Assembly (NCBI RefSeq): GCF_003675895.1 | Contig: NZ_ML014778.1 | Coordinates: 1 to 62,733 of the forward strand | Origin: Parashewanella curva | Lineage (GTDB): Bacteria > Pseudomonadota > Gammaproteobacteria > Enterobacterales > Shewanellaceae | Length of the DNA: 62,733 nucleotides | Direction: 5' to 3' | Shown here: positions 16,736 to 25,280 of the stretch, piece by piece | Position numbering within the stretch: position 1 is the stretch's first letter | How the letters are laid out: every line of letters starts with the position of its first letter | Position numbers and translations under genes: made by a program | The notes under the pieces: generated by a model | Seen by the model: the letters and a program-made list of their open reading frames with translations, nothing else | Told to the model about the DNA's origin: nothing | Database searches by the model: none

Positions 16736-18403
16736 ATGAGCGCAAATCAAACATCAACTGACCATAATAGCCGGCAATTAGAGCACCATTCATCACAGCA
16801 CTATCAACAAGGAATGTTACCACCTGCTCAACAACCACAATATTTTCATGGTGGTACTCAAGATTACTCTGTAAGTGCTACGCCTCTAGCAGCAACAGCT
16901 CCGGCTCCTTATGTCGGTTCACATTCTGCATTTTGGATCTCCCCCACAGCGCCCGAACCTACTTTTTTGGCACAGCAGCCGCATCAACCAGAATACCAAG
17001 TAAACACTGGACATTATCCTCCTTATCTTGCAGCGTTTACTCCACCCTATAGCCAAGGGATAATGCCTATAGGTCAATTGCCTTTAACGAAAAGTGAAAT
17101 TTGTGCATCTTCCCTTGTTAAATATTTTGAACCCTACATAGGTTTTCTTACTTCTAAAGGGGCTTTAAAGGAATTTACAAAAAAGCTGGGCCTGAACAAA
17201 AATTCCGAACAAGAGCAAATTTTGGCTAAAGCCCCTGATAAAAACTATGCAAAATGCACTGATGTATCTTCTTTTGAATCAGTGTTAAATGAAGCATTAA
17301 CACTGTGGCGACAAAGGGACGATCTTGGATTTACTCACCTTGAAGCTGCGATAAGATATTGGATAGATAAAACTCATAACCGACAGCCTTTGTCAGTTTA
17401 TGCTGTACTTTCACAGGATCAAATGGCTCAAAAACTGCCGCTAACACAACACCTACAGAAACAAATAGTGAGTTTGCATCAGCAGCTTCAATCACAACAT
17501 CAGTATCAACTTGATCAACTAGCTCTGCAAACCGAAAACCTTAGGTTAAACGAAACATTACAAAAGCAAAGCATTCCCCGAGTGTGTAGCGACACAGCCC
17601 CTTCATCCAAGGCTGGTTCAGATACAAAACTGAATGATGAATTAAAGATGCTTTTAAGTCAAAATGACAAGCTAAATGCTGAATTAACCCGAATGAAAGA
17701 ATGCTTAGAGCTAAAAGAGCAACAACTGAAAGTTAAAGACGAGCAAGTTCAAGAAATGAGTCAGAAAATAATTCGTCTCGAAACAGAGAATATCGACCGA
17801 TTAACTCAAAAAGCAGCCAACATGATGCTTTCACCATCTACCAATATGCAATCTCAAGAACACTGTCAAAAAAGGAAACGTCCCGATACAGAGAATATCG
17901 ACCGAGAAACTAAAAAAGCTGCCAATATGATGACTGCACCGTCCACCAATATTGTTGCCGATCATAATCAAGGACATATGGCTATTACTGTCAATAACAC
18001 ACATATAGCGTCCCCCTCAAAACCACAGTTAACTTCAGAAGAAAAGAGGGTACTGCAGAATCAAGCAGACCAAGAAATTCTAACCGAATTTATCAGTCCA
18101 TATTGCACAAAACGAAACTTCTTCGAGCCGTTAGGAAAAAACCTTAGACTTTCTAGCGATCAAATGTGGGATGTAGAGCACGATAGAGTAGCGAAAAGAA
18201 CACCCGGTTCTTGGCCAGAAACCCTCGAAAAAAGAATATCTGAAACTTGGCCAGAATGCTTCGCTAGAAGGGCCATTCATTATTGGAGGAATTCAGGTAC
18301 TGGTTCTAAGAGCTATGCAATATTCTTAAATGCATTTTCTAGAACAACGGGTAAAGATTACTACGACCTAGCATCCGAATTATTGCTTCATATTCCCACT
18401 TAG
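16736..18403 (+). CDS. Paralog 3: coiled-coil protein with two death-domain-like regions and an internal duplication
   Basis: 555 residues, closest to paralog 1, especially in the C-terminal domain (MWDVEHD...KRTPG...ETWPECFARRAIHYW). Layout: Gln/Pro-rich tail (1-110), helical death-like domain (about 122-215), coiled coil (about 235-355), linker, second helical domain (about 435-553). The linker carries an extra duplication: residues 349-370 are repeated at 384-405 (TENIDR.T.KAANMM..PSTN), joined by a segment containing KRKRP (379-383), a basic cluster resembling a nuclear localisation signal. The insertion explains the extra length over its relatives. Function unknown. Confidence 0.65.
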   Translation: MSANQTSTDHNSRQLEHHSSQHYQQGMLPPAQQPQYFHGGTQDYSVSATPLAATAPAPYVGSHSAFWISPTAPEPTFLAQQPHQPEYQVNTGHYPPYLAAFTPPYSQGIMPIGQLPLTKSEICASSLVKYFEPYIGFLTSKGALKEFTKKLGLNKNSEQEQILAKAPDKNYAKCTDVSSFESVLNEALTLWRQRDDLGFTHLEAAIRYWIDKTHNRQPLSVYAVLSQDQMAQKLPLTQHLQKQIVSLHQQLQSQHQYQLDQLALQTENLRLNETLQKQSIPRVCSDTAPSSKAGSDTKLNDELKMLLSQNDKLNAELTRMKECLELKEQQLKVKDEQVQEMSQKIIRLETENIDRLTQKAANMMLSPSTNMQSQEHCQKRKRPDTENIDRETKKAANMMTAPSTNIVADHNQGHMAITVNNTHIASPSKPQLTSEEKRVLQNQADQEILTEFISPYCTKRNFFEPLGKNLRLSSDQMWDVEHDRVAKRTPGSWPETLEKRISETWPECFARRAIHYWRNSGTGSKSYAIFLNAFSRTTGKDYYDLASELLLHIPT

Positions 18404-18529
18404 CCCAATTTAAGTAACCATATAACTGTCTGATAAAAACCCTTAAGAGGCTTATGGTCAAGTAGTTACCCACTTTAGTACTGGAAAATTTAGGGAGCAT
18501 TCCCAATACCATTTTTGATTTGTTACGCT

Positions 18530-18776
18530 GTCTAGAAGTGATAAAAATCACAAATCTTCTCTTGCCGACATGATACAGTGCTTATCGGCTCAGTTGTTAA
18601 TAGAATCGTCATATCAATTTTATTTTAATTAAATTATCAAAAAATGAGATTTACGTTAAAAACTTACAATCATTATCCGCTTTCAACCCCATTTTTGAGA
18701 TTAAAACTTGACTAAAGCCCGTCTATTTGTAATTTTATAACCAATTTGATTTACAACTACTTTAGAGGGATATCGA
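18530..18776 (+). promoter_or_regulatory. gapA leader and control region
   Basis: AT-rich region upstream of gapA that is duplicated at 16255-16503. TTGTAATTTTATAAC (18727-18741) loosely resembles the HexR-type operators described for central-carbon genes in Shewanella, but only one half-site fits well. AGAGGG seven bases before the ATG is the probable ribosome binding site. No gene is visible in 18404-18776. Confidence 0.45.
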
Positions 18777-19787
18777 ATGACTATCCGCGTTGCTATTAAC
18801 GGTTACGGCCGTATCGGTCGAAATGTTCTACGTGCTCTATACGAGAGCGAAAAAGATTACCCAATCCAAATCGTTGCTATTAACGATTTAGGTGACGCTG
18901 CAATTAATGCTCATTTAACCAAATTTGACTCTGTTCATGGTCGTTTCAACGCTAAAGTTGACCATGATGAAGAAGCCATTTACGTGAACGGCGATAAAAT
19001 TGTCACTTTCCAAGAACGTGATCCAAGTAAACTACCTTGGGCTGACCTCAACGTTGATGTTGTATACGAATGTACTGGTATCTTCGCATCTAAAGAAGCG
19101 GTTCAACCTCACCTAAATGCAGGCGCGAAGAAAGTTATCATTTCTGCTCCAGGTAAAAACGTTGATGCAACTGTTGTGTACGGTGTAAACCACGACGTTC
19201 TAACTTCAGACATGACGGTTATTTCGAATGCGTCTTGTACTACTAACTGTTTAGCTCCATTTGCTAAGCCGTTAAATGACGAGTTAGGTATCGAATCTGG
19301 TCTTATGACTACGATCCATGCTTACACTAACGACCAACGTCTATCAGATGTTTATCACTCTGATTTACGTCGCGCTCGTGCAGCTGCATTATCAATGATC
19401 CCAACAAAAACTGGTGCAGCTGCCGCTGTTGGCCTAGTAGTTCCTGAGCTACAAGGTAAATTCGACGGGATGGCGGTACGTGTGCCTACTGCTAACGTAT
19501 CTTTAGTTGACCTTTCATTTATTGCTTCTCGTGAAACCACTATTGAAGAAGTAAACGACATCATCAAACGTGCAGCTGCTCAATCTCCACTTTCAGAAGT
19601 ACTTTCTGTAAACGAGCAGCCTTTAGTGTCGATTGACTTTAATCATGACCCTCATTCTTCTAACTTTGACGCAACTCAAACACGTGTTAGTGGTCGTCTA
19701 GTTAAAGTGATGTCTTGGTATGACAACGAGTGGGGTTTCAGCAACCGTATGCTAGACAACACTGTTGCTCTAATGAACGCAAAGTAA
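18777..19787 (+). CDS. gap: Glyceraldehyde-3-phosphate dehydrogenase (type I)
   Basis: A 336-residue NAD-dependent GAPDH. The NAD motif is [13 protein letters not shown] (8-20), the catalytic Cys is 154 in [13 protein letters not shown], and HAYTNDQ carries the catalytic His. The C-terminal [14 protein letters not shown] is typical. Some features ([16 protein letters not shown]) also resemble the erythrose-4-phosphate dehydrogenase branch, so an Epd-like activity cannot be excluded. Codon use is more regular than in the paralogs, as expected for a highly expressed glycolytic gene. It is divergent from and unlinked in transcription to the long GAPDH at 11008; in relatives the two GAPDH genes lie close together. 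Confidence 0.92.
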   Translation: MTIRVAINGYGRIGRNVLRALYESEKDYPIQIVAINDLGDAAINAHLTKFDSVHGRFNAKVDHDEEAIYVNGDKIVTFQERDPSKLPWADLNVDVVYECTGIFASKEAVQPHLNAGAKKVIISAPGKNVDATVVYGVNHDVLTSDMTVISNASCTTNCLAPFAKPLNDELGIESGLMTTIHAYTNDQRLSDVYHSDLRRARAAALSMIPTKTGAAAAVGLVVPELQGKFDGMAVRVPTANVSLVDLSFIASRETTIEEVNDIIKRAAAQSPLSEVLSVNEQPLVSIDFNHDPHSSNFDATQTRVSGRLVKVMSWYDNEWGFSNRMLDNTVALMNAK

Positions 19788-19807
19788 TTATTTGACCTAA
19801 AATAAGG

Positions 19808-20734
19808 TTATTTTGAAGAAGCGCGACTGAGTTCGCGCTTTTTTATTTGGGCAAAATAAAGTAAAACTACCGTTGCAAAAACGGATAATAAGATCCCCGG
19901 CAATACTTTAAGTTCAGGTAATTGCCCTCCTAATATCGCCACTTCAATAGCAACAAGCACTGGGCTTAAATAGATATACGTGGTTACTTCAATAGACAGT
20001 AATTTTTGACTGGCTTTTTGGGTCAAATAGGAAGTCATAAGCGAAGTTGCGACTGCGATATAAAACAATACCGTGAAATCATGCGTCGACAATCGCAACC
20101 AACCTAACTCTACTCCCATAAAAAAAGCGGCTAACGAAGTCACAATCAAACCACCTAAAAGAGAACTAAAAGTCATAACAATAGCATCTTCACCTTTATG
20201 TAAAATCTTCATCGACAGTATATATAAGCTCATACAGACCACTGCTCCTAGGTAAATCCAATCCCCGGGATTTAAATGAAACCCTAAAATCAAATCGATT
20301 TTGCCTTTAAAAACTACCCAAGCCGTACCGATTGAGCCAATTGCGTATGCGAGTAATTCGTAACGATTAATTCGATATCGCCAAACTACAAAACTTAATA
20401 CTGCCGTAAGAAAAGGTGTCAGCGTATATAAGGTGCCTGTATGTAATGGTGTGGTTTGTTTTAATGAAATAAACAAAAACTGAAAGTAGGCACTGTAAAA
20501 ACCACCAATGATCATCCCTTTTAACCAAGTTTGTTTTAATTGCTTTCGGTATTTCGGCTTAAATAATACAAAAGGTGCCAAACAAACAACTGCAATCACA
20601 AATCTCAAAATATTGAGTGAGATAACGGAGTTATTGAGATCTAACATTGCGGTGGCAGGGAAAGAGCTAGCAATCAATACTTGCGATAAGACAAGAAGAA
20701 GATGTGGAGTAAAATGAGTACTTTTAATATTCAA
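19808..20734 (-). CDS. DMT-superfamily (EamA) transporter
   Basis: A 308-residue inner-membrane protein with about ten hydrophobic segments arranged as two EamA repeats (about 10-140 and 155-295). Opening: LLVLSQVLIASSFPATAM. Members export or import amino acids, nucleobases and similar metabolites; the substrate cannot be read from sequence. It is convergent with gapA and shares that gene's terminator. The C-terminus is basic (KKRELSRASSK), placing it in the cytosol. Confidence 0.85.
   Translation of the reverse strand: MNIKSTHFTPHLLLVLSQVLIASSFPATAMLDLNNSVISLNILRFVIAVVCLAPFVLFKPKYRKQLKQTWLKGMIIGGFYSAYFQFLFISLKQTTPLHTGTLYTLTPFLTAVLSFVVWRYRINRYELLAYAIGSIGTAWVVFKGKIDLILGFHLNPGDWIYLGAVVCMSLYILSMKILHKGEDAIVMTFSSLLGGLIVTSLAAFFMGVELGWLRLSTHDFTVLFYIAVATSLMTSYLTQKASQKLLSIEVTTYIYLSPVLVAIEVAILGGQLPELKVLPGILLSVFATVVLLYFAQIKKRELSRASSK
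19819..19845. terminator. Terminator after gapA
   Basis: AAGCGCGA (19819-19826) pairs with TCGCGCTT (19833-19840) followed by a T-run. It overlaps the 3' end of the convergent EamA gene. Confidence 0.85.
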
Positions 20735-20756
20735 TGTAAAGAGTTCAATAACTTAA

Positions 20757-21014
20757 TTAAAGTGATGGATACAGAGATTGATAACTTGGTTTTTCTTGTT
20801 GTGTATTATGGGTTTCCTTATGTTTATATTCAACATCAACGGTAGCTTCTAAACAACAAAAACCCTCATTTAAGACCACAAAATCAGCTAGCCACCTTGT
20901 GCTTTTTATTGGCTCATCGAGCCCGCCCTCTGCAGCCTTGCCTTCCCTATATTTAGACATTACCTCTAGCTTAAAGCAAATATCTCCGTTGATTTTTTTT
21001 GAAAAATTATACAC
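20757..21014 (-). CDS. -1 frame extension of the preceding gene
   Basis: This frame overlaps the end of the 240-residue gene. It has no ribosome binding site of its own near its first ATG (21014). Joined through the A-run it would read ...IIFQKKINGDICFKLEVMSK and continue to ...PSYQSLYPSL, giving a protein of about 310 residues. The joined sequence looks natural across the junction, which supports a single ancestral gene. No family is recognised. Confidence 0.45.
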   Translation of the reverse strand: MYNFSKKINGDICFKLEVMSKYREGKAAEGGLDEPIKSTRWLADFVVLNEGFCCLEATVDVEYKHKETHNTQQEKPSYQSLYPSL

Positions 21015-21688
21015 AACAATAAATTATGTAGATATGAATAAGCATCATTCCGAATTGATCTAAAGTGATGAATTAGCTGTTGAAATCCTAGGTTTTGACA
21101 GTATTCTTTAATCGTAACATTATCAAAAAAAGATGTTGCTGCTTCCAGTTTTTCCTGAATGGTTCGACCGTCTGTTGTAAAAAAATGTTGATATGATATT
21201 CGTGCATTAGAATCATCAAACGTATATTCCGCTCTATTGAGATCAGTCTCAAATTTAGTTCTTAAATGTTCAGCATCTCGATTTTGGCAATATTCTTCGT
21301 GCTCAGAATCCAACCGTTGGGCAAGTTCAGGGATCTTCATTGATGCTAATTCAACATCTTTATGGCCATTCTGCATAAAGTGAAATTCTAAACATTTATG
21401 CCCCGCAGTCCTTTCTAGTTTTAGTTGGAACCAGTGGTGATAATTCGGCTGTAGTAAACTGATGAATTGGTAATAACTGTCCACTCTCATCTTGGTCGAT
21501 ACTTGAGTATTTTGGCAAGTTTGCAGATGTTCCCAGGCTTGTTCAGCTTTTGTTTTATCCTGCAAGTAGCAATTCAGATCACGAAAGTCTATGTGCTTAG
21601 TGGCATCAGTGCGTTGATTATTTAATCTAGTACTTGCTAGATAAGCTTCAAGTTGGTCAGCTGTGTCGCCTGTAGGAACAGTCATCAT
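20966..21688 (-). CDS. Hypothetical protein, zero-frame product ending after a slippery A-run
   Basis: A 240-residue product that I do not recognise; charged and mostly helical, with His-rich stretches (QPNYHHWFQL, NLGFQQLIHHFRS). Near its end the message reads CAA AAA AAA TCA (bases 20993-21000 on the minus strand), after which the frame stops within about ten codons. The -1 frame continues for another 80 residues (see the next entry). It is either a two-product gene, a homopolymer frameshift mutant, or a sequencing error. Tandem ATG codons open it. Confidence 0.5.
   Translation of the reverse strand: MMTVPTGDTADQLEAYLASTRLNNQRTDATKHIDFRDLNCYLQDKTKAEQAWEHLQTCQNTQVSTKMRVDSYYQFISLLQPNYHHWFQLKLERTAGHKCLEFHFMQNGHKDVELASMKIPELAQRLDSEHEEYCQNRDAEHLRTKFETDLNRAEYTFDDSNARISYQHFFTTDGRTIQEKLEAATSFFDNVTIKEYCQNLGFQQLIHHFRSIRNDAYSYLHNLLLCIIFQKKSTEIFALS
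20993..21000 (-). other. A8 run forming an A_AAA_AAA slippery heptamer
   Basis: On the coding (minus) strand the zero frame reads CAA|AAA|AAA, so the last A plus two AAA codons give the X_XXY_YYZ pattern used for -1 slippage (as at E. coli dnaX, A_AAA_AAG). A -1 slip enters exactly the frame that stays open. The short GCTTTAAGC palindrome 20 bases downstream is a weak candidate stimulator. Confidence 0.5.
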
Positions 21689-21862
21689 TACCCATAATCA
21701 AATAATGTTTCAGCCAGTATAGGGGATTTACTTTTGAGCTATTCCATAATTAACAAAGCTTAACTTCTAGATTAGAGGAATAAATTAGAGTTGTTACTTG
21801 AAGCCCTTGAGTTAGCATGACATCCTACCACTATATTTTCACAGTAAGATTAAAATCATTTT

Positions 21863-23320
21863 ATGTTTAGTAACACCCCGCTTGAGTCATTAACTACTGG
21901 CACTATTTTTTTACTCATCGCTGTTGCCATATTGGCCTTTTTATTTGGCATGTTAATCAACCAGCGTTTAACTCGAAAACGTTGGGAACATGTCATGGAA
22001 ATCAAACAAGAACTGCACGAAGCTGAGTTGTTGAAAACCCAAGAAAAATATACTCACTTGCAAGAAGACTATCAGATCAATATTCAAGCTCTAGGTAAGG
22101 CACAAGCTTTAACCGAGAACTTTGCAAAAGTCGAAGCTGATTTAAAAAGCACCCAACACAAAATGATGGAAGCACAGTTGGCATTATCAAAATCCAACTC
22201 AATGCAAAAAACATTAGTCGCAACTCATGAAACCGAAAAAAAAGCACTTGAAGATAAAATAGCTTTGCTCGAATCTGCCGAGATTCGCCTTAAAACTGAA
22301 TTTGAAAATCTAGCCAGTAAAATATTTGATGATCGCAACGAAAAATTCAATAAACATAATTCTGAACAGATCAATCACCTGCTTTCACCTTTTAAAGAGC
22401 AACTTGAAGGTTTTAGAAAACAAGTAAAAGAATCCTATACCCATGAACAATCTGAGCGAAGTGCACTCAAACATCAACTTGAGCAACTTCAAGCTCTGAA
22501 TCTAAAAATGAGCCAAGACGCTATCAACCTTACCAACGCTTTAAAAGGTGATAATAAACAGCAAGGTAATTGGGGAGAGGTTATTTTAGATAGAGTATTA
22601 CAAGAAAGTGGTTTACGAGAAGGTCACGAGTACGACACTCAAACCGATCTTAAAAATGACGATGGTAAACGCTTTAAACCTGATGTGATTGTCCACTTAC
22701 CTGAACAAAAAGATGTCGTTATCGATTCGAAAATGTCTCTCGTCGCTTATGAGACTTTCTTTAATAGCGAAGATGAATTAATACAAAACCAGGCAATTCA
22801 AGATCATGTCATCTCGATTCGTAACCACATAAAAGGGTTAAGTAAGAAAAACTACCAGCAACTCCATGGCATCACTAGCCTTGATTATGTATTGATGTTC
22901 ATTCCAATCGAACCAGCATTTCTCTTGGCTTTAGAGCATGATCCTGAGCTGGTAAACTTTGCATTGGATCATAATGTGATGTTGGTTAGCCCGACGAACC
23001 TATTGGTCGCTTTAAGAACCATTCATAATATTTGGCGTTATGAATACCAAAACCAGCATGCTCAACAAATTGCTCTACAAGCAGGAAAAATCTACGACAA
23101 GTTATGTGGTTTCGTCACCGACATGCAAAAGCTTGGCCGCGCGTTAGATACAGCAGACAATACTTATAAAGCTGCAATGGGTAAGTTAGCGGAAGGGAAA
23201 GGTAATTTACTTCGTCAAGCTGAGCAAATGAAACAGCTTGGCGTTGACAGCTCTAAACAACTCGACAATGTACTGCTTGATAAAGCAATGAATAAAGGCT
23301 TAGACGGTCAAAGTTCATAA
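21863..23320 (+). CDS. rmuC: DNA recombination protein RmuC
   Basis: A 485-residue RmuC protein. It has an N-terminal membrane anchor (about 15-33), a long coiled coil (about 40-220) and the nuclease-like RmuC domain (about 225-440) with GNWGEVILDRVLQESGL, KRFKPDVIVHLP and VVIDSKMSLVAYE, the last carrying PD-(D/E)xK-type residues. RmuC limits inversion at short inverted repeats in E. coli and has been linked to phage restriction elsewhere. It is a single gene ended by a strong hairpin. Length and motifs are normal. Confidence 0.93.
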   Translation: MFSNTPLESLTTGTIFLLIAVAILAFLFGMLINQRLTRKRWEHVMEIKQELHEAELLKTQEKYTHLQEDYQINIQALGKAQALTENFAKVEADLKSTQHKMMEAQLALSKSNSMQKTLVATHETEKKALEDKIALLESAEIRLKTEFENLASKIFDDRNEKFNKHNSEQINHLLSPFKEQLEGFRKQVKESYTHEQSERSALKHQLEQLQALNLKMSQDAINLTNALKGDNKQQGNWGEVILDRVLQESGLREGHEYDTQTDLKNDDGKRFKPDVIVHLPEQKDVVIDSKMSLVAYETFFNSEDELIQNQAIQDHVISIRNHIKGLSKKNYQQLHGITSLDYVLMFIPIEPAFLLALEHDPELVNFALDHNVMLVSPTNLLVALRTIHNIWRYEYQNQHAQQIALQAGKIYDKLCGFVTDMQKLGRALDTADNTYKAAMGKLAEGKGNLLRQAEQMKQLGVDSSKQLDNVLLDKAMNKGLDGQSS

Positions 23321-23325
23321 CGAAA

Positions 23326-23359
23326 AAACCGCCAGTTATCTTGGGATAGCTGGCGGTTT
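23326..23359. terminator. Terminator between rmuC and ycfL-like gene
   Basis: AAACCGCCAGTTATC (23326-23340) pairs with GATAGCTGGCGGTTT (23345-23359) around TTGG. It serves convergent genes. Confidence 0.9.
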
Positions 23360-23372
23360 AACTAACACTAAA

Positions 23373-23777
23373 TTATTGCTGTTGTCTTACATAAACTTCA
23401 AACTTAGTTGCCGTTGAATTTGGAGCAACTGAAGTCACTTGCTTTGACTCTTTGCCGTAAATAGTTAATGGCTGCCACGTTTCACTATCAGATTCTATTT
23501 CGAAATTATTTGCATCAAACCACATAAAGCGATACTGAACATTTTTAGTTCGGGAAGAATCACTGACGATTGTAACTGCACCTTGCAGCTGTTCACCCAC
23601 TTGACGAAGCTTATTGTTGGTTAGGGTAATATCTCTGGCAAATCGTTTATTGTCTATCTTGAATGAACCTTCAGAGTCAAGTTTTACGCCCGCAGTTCTT
23701 GATGCACAAGCCACCAACATTAAACAAGTAAAAGCTACACCTAATAATATACTGAGTCGTTTCATGATCTTCCCCAA
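23373..23777 (-). CDS. YcfL-like (DUF1425) lipoprotein
   Basis: A 134-residue precursor with a lipoprotein signal (LMLVACASR, lipobox LVAC near residues 21-24). An internal ATG four codons in (MKRLSIL) is an equally good start. The mature part matches DUF1425/YcfL, including VQYRFMWFDANNFEIESDSETW. In E. coli ycfL sits next to hinT; here hinT lies 1.1 kb upstream on the same strand with only a thioesterase gene between, which supports the call. Likely an outer-membrane or periplasmic lipoprotein of unknown role. Confidence 0.8.
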   Translation of the reverse strand: MGKIMKRLSILLGVAFTCLMLVACASRTAGVKLDSEGSFKIDNKRFARDITLTNNKLRQVGEQLQGAVTIVSDSSRTKNVQYRFMWFDANNFEIESDSETWQPLTIYGKESKQVTSVAPNSTATKFEVYVRQQQ

Positions 23778-23816
23778 TCAATTACCTGTAGGATAATGAG
23801 TGTAGCCTATTTTTCA

Positions 23817-24839
23817 CTATTCAATTAAGAAATGAGCCCTTGCCGTAGCAATTAACTGCTTGCGACTACTTTGCCAGCAATTGATATTCACGTTCGCTAC
23901 TCTACGCCCTTGTCTTGTAATGTGGCACTCGACAAAGGTGTCTTTATGGTAACCAGCCCGCAGATAGTCAATTGAGAAATCCACAATCTTTGGTACTTTT
24001 TCCGTATGCATGAATACCATTAATTGCACAATGGCAGACATTTCCATAAAGCCAGCAATCACACCGCCGTGGATAGCTGGTAAAACTGGGTTACCGATGT
24101 TGCTGTCTTTAGCTGGTAATCTGAACACCAACTCATAACCAAACCGCTCAACGTCCATGCCAATCCATTTAGCATAAGGAACATGAGCAAGTAACTGTTC
24201 AAAGTCATTGGTTTCCGAGGCTTTTTGAACGATGTCTTTTACCGCTAATGGTGTTTTAGGCGCTTCAGCAGGCTTCTCTGCTTTTTCAAATTGTGCTTCT
24301 TCTTGCATACGAAGCTGATTAAATTCAGGTCCTTCGCTTTCTCCCATGAGTGCCGCTCTAAACTCATCACCAATCATTTCTGGGCTGATACGCATGAACG
24401 CACCAACGGCATGAGCGATAGGATTATCAATACTGTCTTGGTAAGCAATAGCACGAGTAAAAGCAATACTAGACGTTAAGCGGTAACACTCTGCCAACAC
24501 AAACACCGACTGACCAGGCTTGGCGGATTTCATGTAATCGACTCGTAAATCCAAAGTCGGCGAAATCTCTAACGAATCATATTTCTTTTTAATGGCACAA
24601 ATGGTGGCACAGCCACAAGCCGTATCCATAAGCGTGGTGATCACACCGCCATGAATAACCCCTGTTTCAGGATAACCGATATGCTTTTCGCTATATGGCA
24701 ACTCCATAAGTACATGATGCTCGCTGGCTTCATGTACTCTTACATTTAAACGGCGACATTGAGTCAACTGATTGACAAAGCGCTCAGCCAAGGTGGTTAA
24801 CGGAAAAAACTCTGGATTAACGGGAGTAGTACTGCTCAT
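23817..24839 (-). CDS. Tandem hotdog-fold thioesterase (PaaI-like fusion)
   Basis: 340 residues made of two hotdog domains (about 1-155 and 200-340) joined by an acidic, Ala/Pro/Lys-rich linker (EKAEKPAEAPKTPLAVKD). Each domain has the PaaI-family helix signature: GVIHGGVITTLMDTACG in the first and PAIHGGVIAGFMEMSAIV in the second. Such enzymes hydrolyse acyl-CoA thioesters; the substrate is unknown. The fusion may act as an internal dimer. It lies 20 bases after hinT on the same strand. Confidence 0.85.
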   Translation of the reverse strand: MSSTTPVNPEFFPLTTLAERFVNQLTQCRRLNVRVHEASEHHVLMELPYSEKHIGYPETGVIHGGVITTLMDTACGCATICAIKKKYDSLEISPTLDLRVDYMKSAKPGQSVFVLAECYRLTSSIAFTRAIAYQDSIDNPIAHAVGAFMRISPEMIGDEFRAALMGESEGPEFNQLRMQEEAQFEKAEKPAEAPKTPLAVKDIVQKASETNDFEQLLAHVPYAKWIGMDVERFGYELVFRLPAKDSNIGNPVLPAIHGGVIAGFMEMSAIVQLMVFMHTEKVPKIVDFSIDYLRAGYHKDTFVECHITRQGRRVANVNINCWQSSRKQLIATARAHFLIE

Positions 24840-24859
24840 TATCTATCTGTGTTCCGAAT

Positions 24860-25210
24860 TTAAATTGAAAGCATTGGGCCAACGTCCTGACCACCAATTA
24901 AATGCATATGAATGTGAAAAACTTCCTGACGACCATGTTTGTTGCAGTTCATGATCAAGCGATAGCCGTCTTCAGCAATCCCCTCTTGCTCAGCAATTTT
25001 AGCTGCAACCGTCATCATTCTGCCCAAAGAGGCTTCATCAGATTCAGTGACATCATTAACAGTAGGGATTAATTTGTTTGGAATGATTAATACATGCGTT
25101 GGTGCACGAGGGGAAATATCTCTAAATGCAGTCACCAACTCATCTTGATAAACGATATCAGCAGGTATTTCTTTACGGATAATTTTACTAAAAATGGTTT
25201 CTTCAGCCAT
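24860..25210 (-). CDS. hinT: HIT-family purine nucleoside phosphoramidase
   Basis: A 116-residue HinT from the ATG at 25210, chosen because GGGGA lies seven bases before it and because homologs begin [10 protein letters not shown]. An in-frame ATG at 25228 is possible. The histidine triad HIHMH is at residues 99-103, with the last-domain His ready to form the nucleotidyl intermediate. The enzyme cleaves adenosine phosphoramidates in the cytosol. Neighbours match the E. coli hinT-ycfL region in part. Confidence 0.93.
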   Translation of the reverse strand: MAEETIFSKIIRKEIPADIVYQDELVTAFRDISPRAPTHVLIIPNKLIPTVNDVTESDEASLGRMMTVAAKIAEQEGIAEDGYRLIMNCNKHGRQEVFHIHMHLIGGQDVGPMLSI

Positions 25211-25280
25211 GGTAGTTTCCCCAGTCATATAGTCTTTTTATTATCACTCAAAATATAATTGATAACCATTATTAACCGAC

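Noticed and set aside
18727-18741. HexR-like site before gapA.
   Set aside because: Only one half-site is convincing and I cannot score it against a matrix; kept only as a remark in the gapA leader entry.
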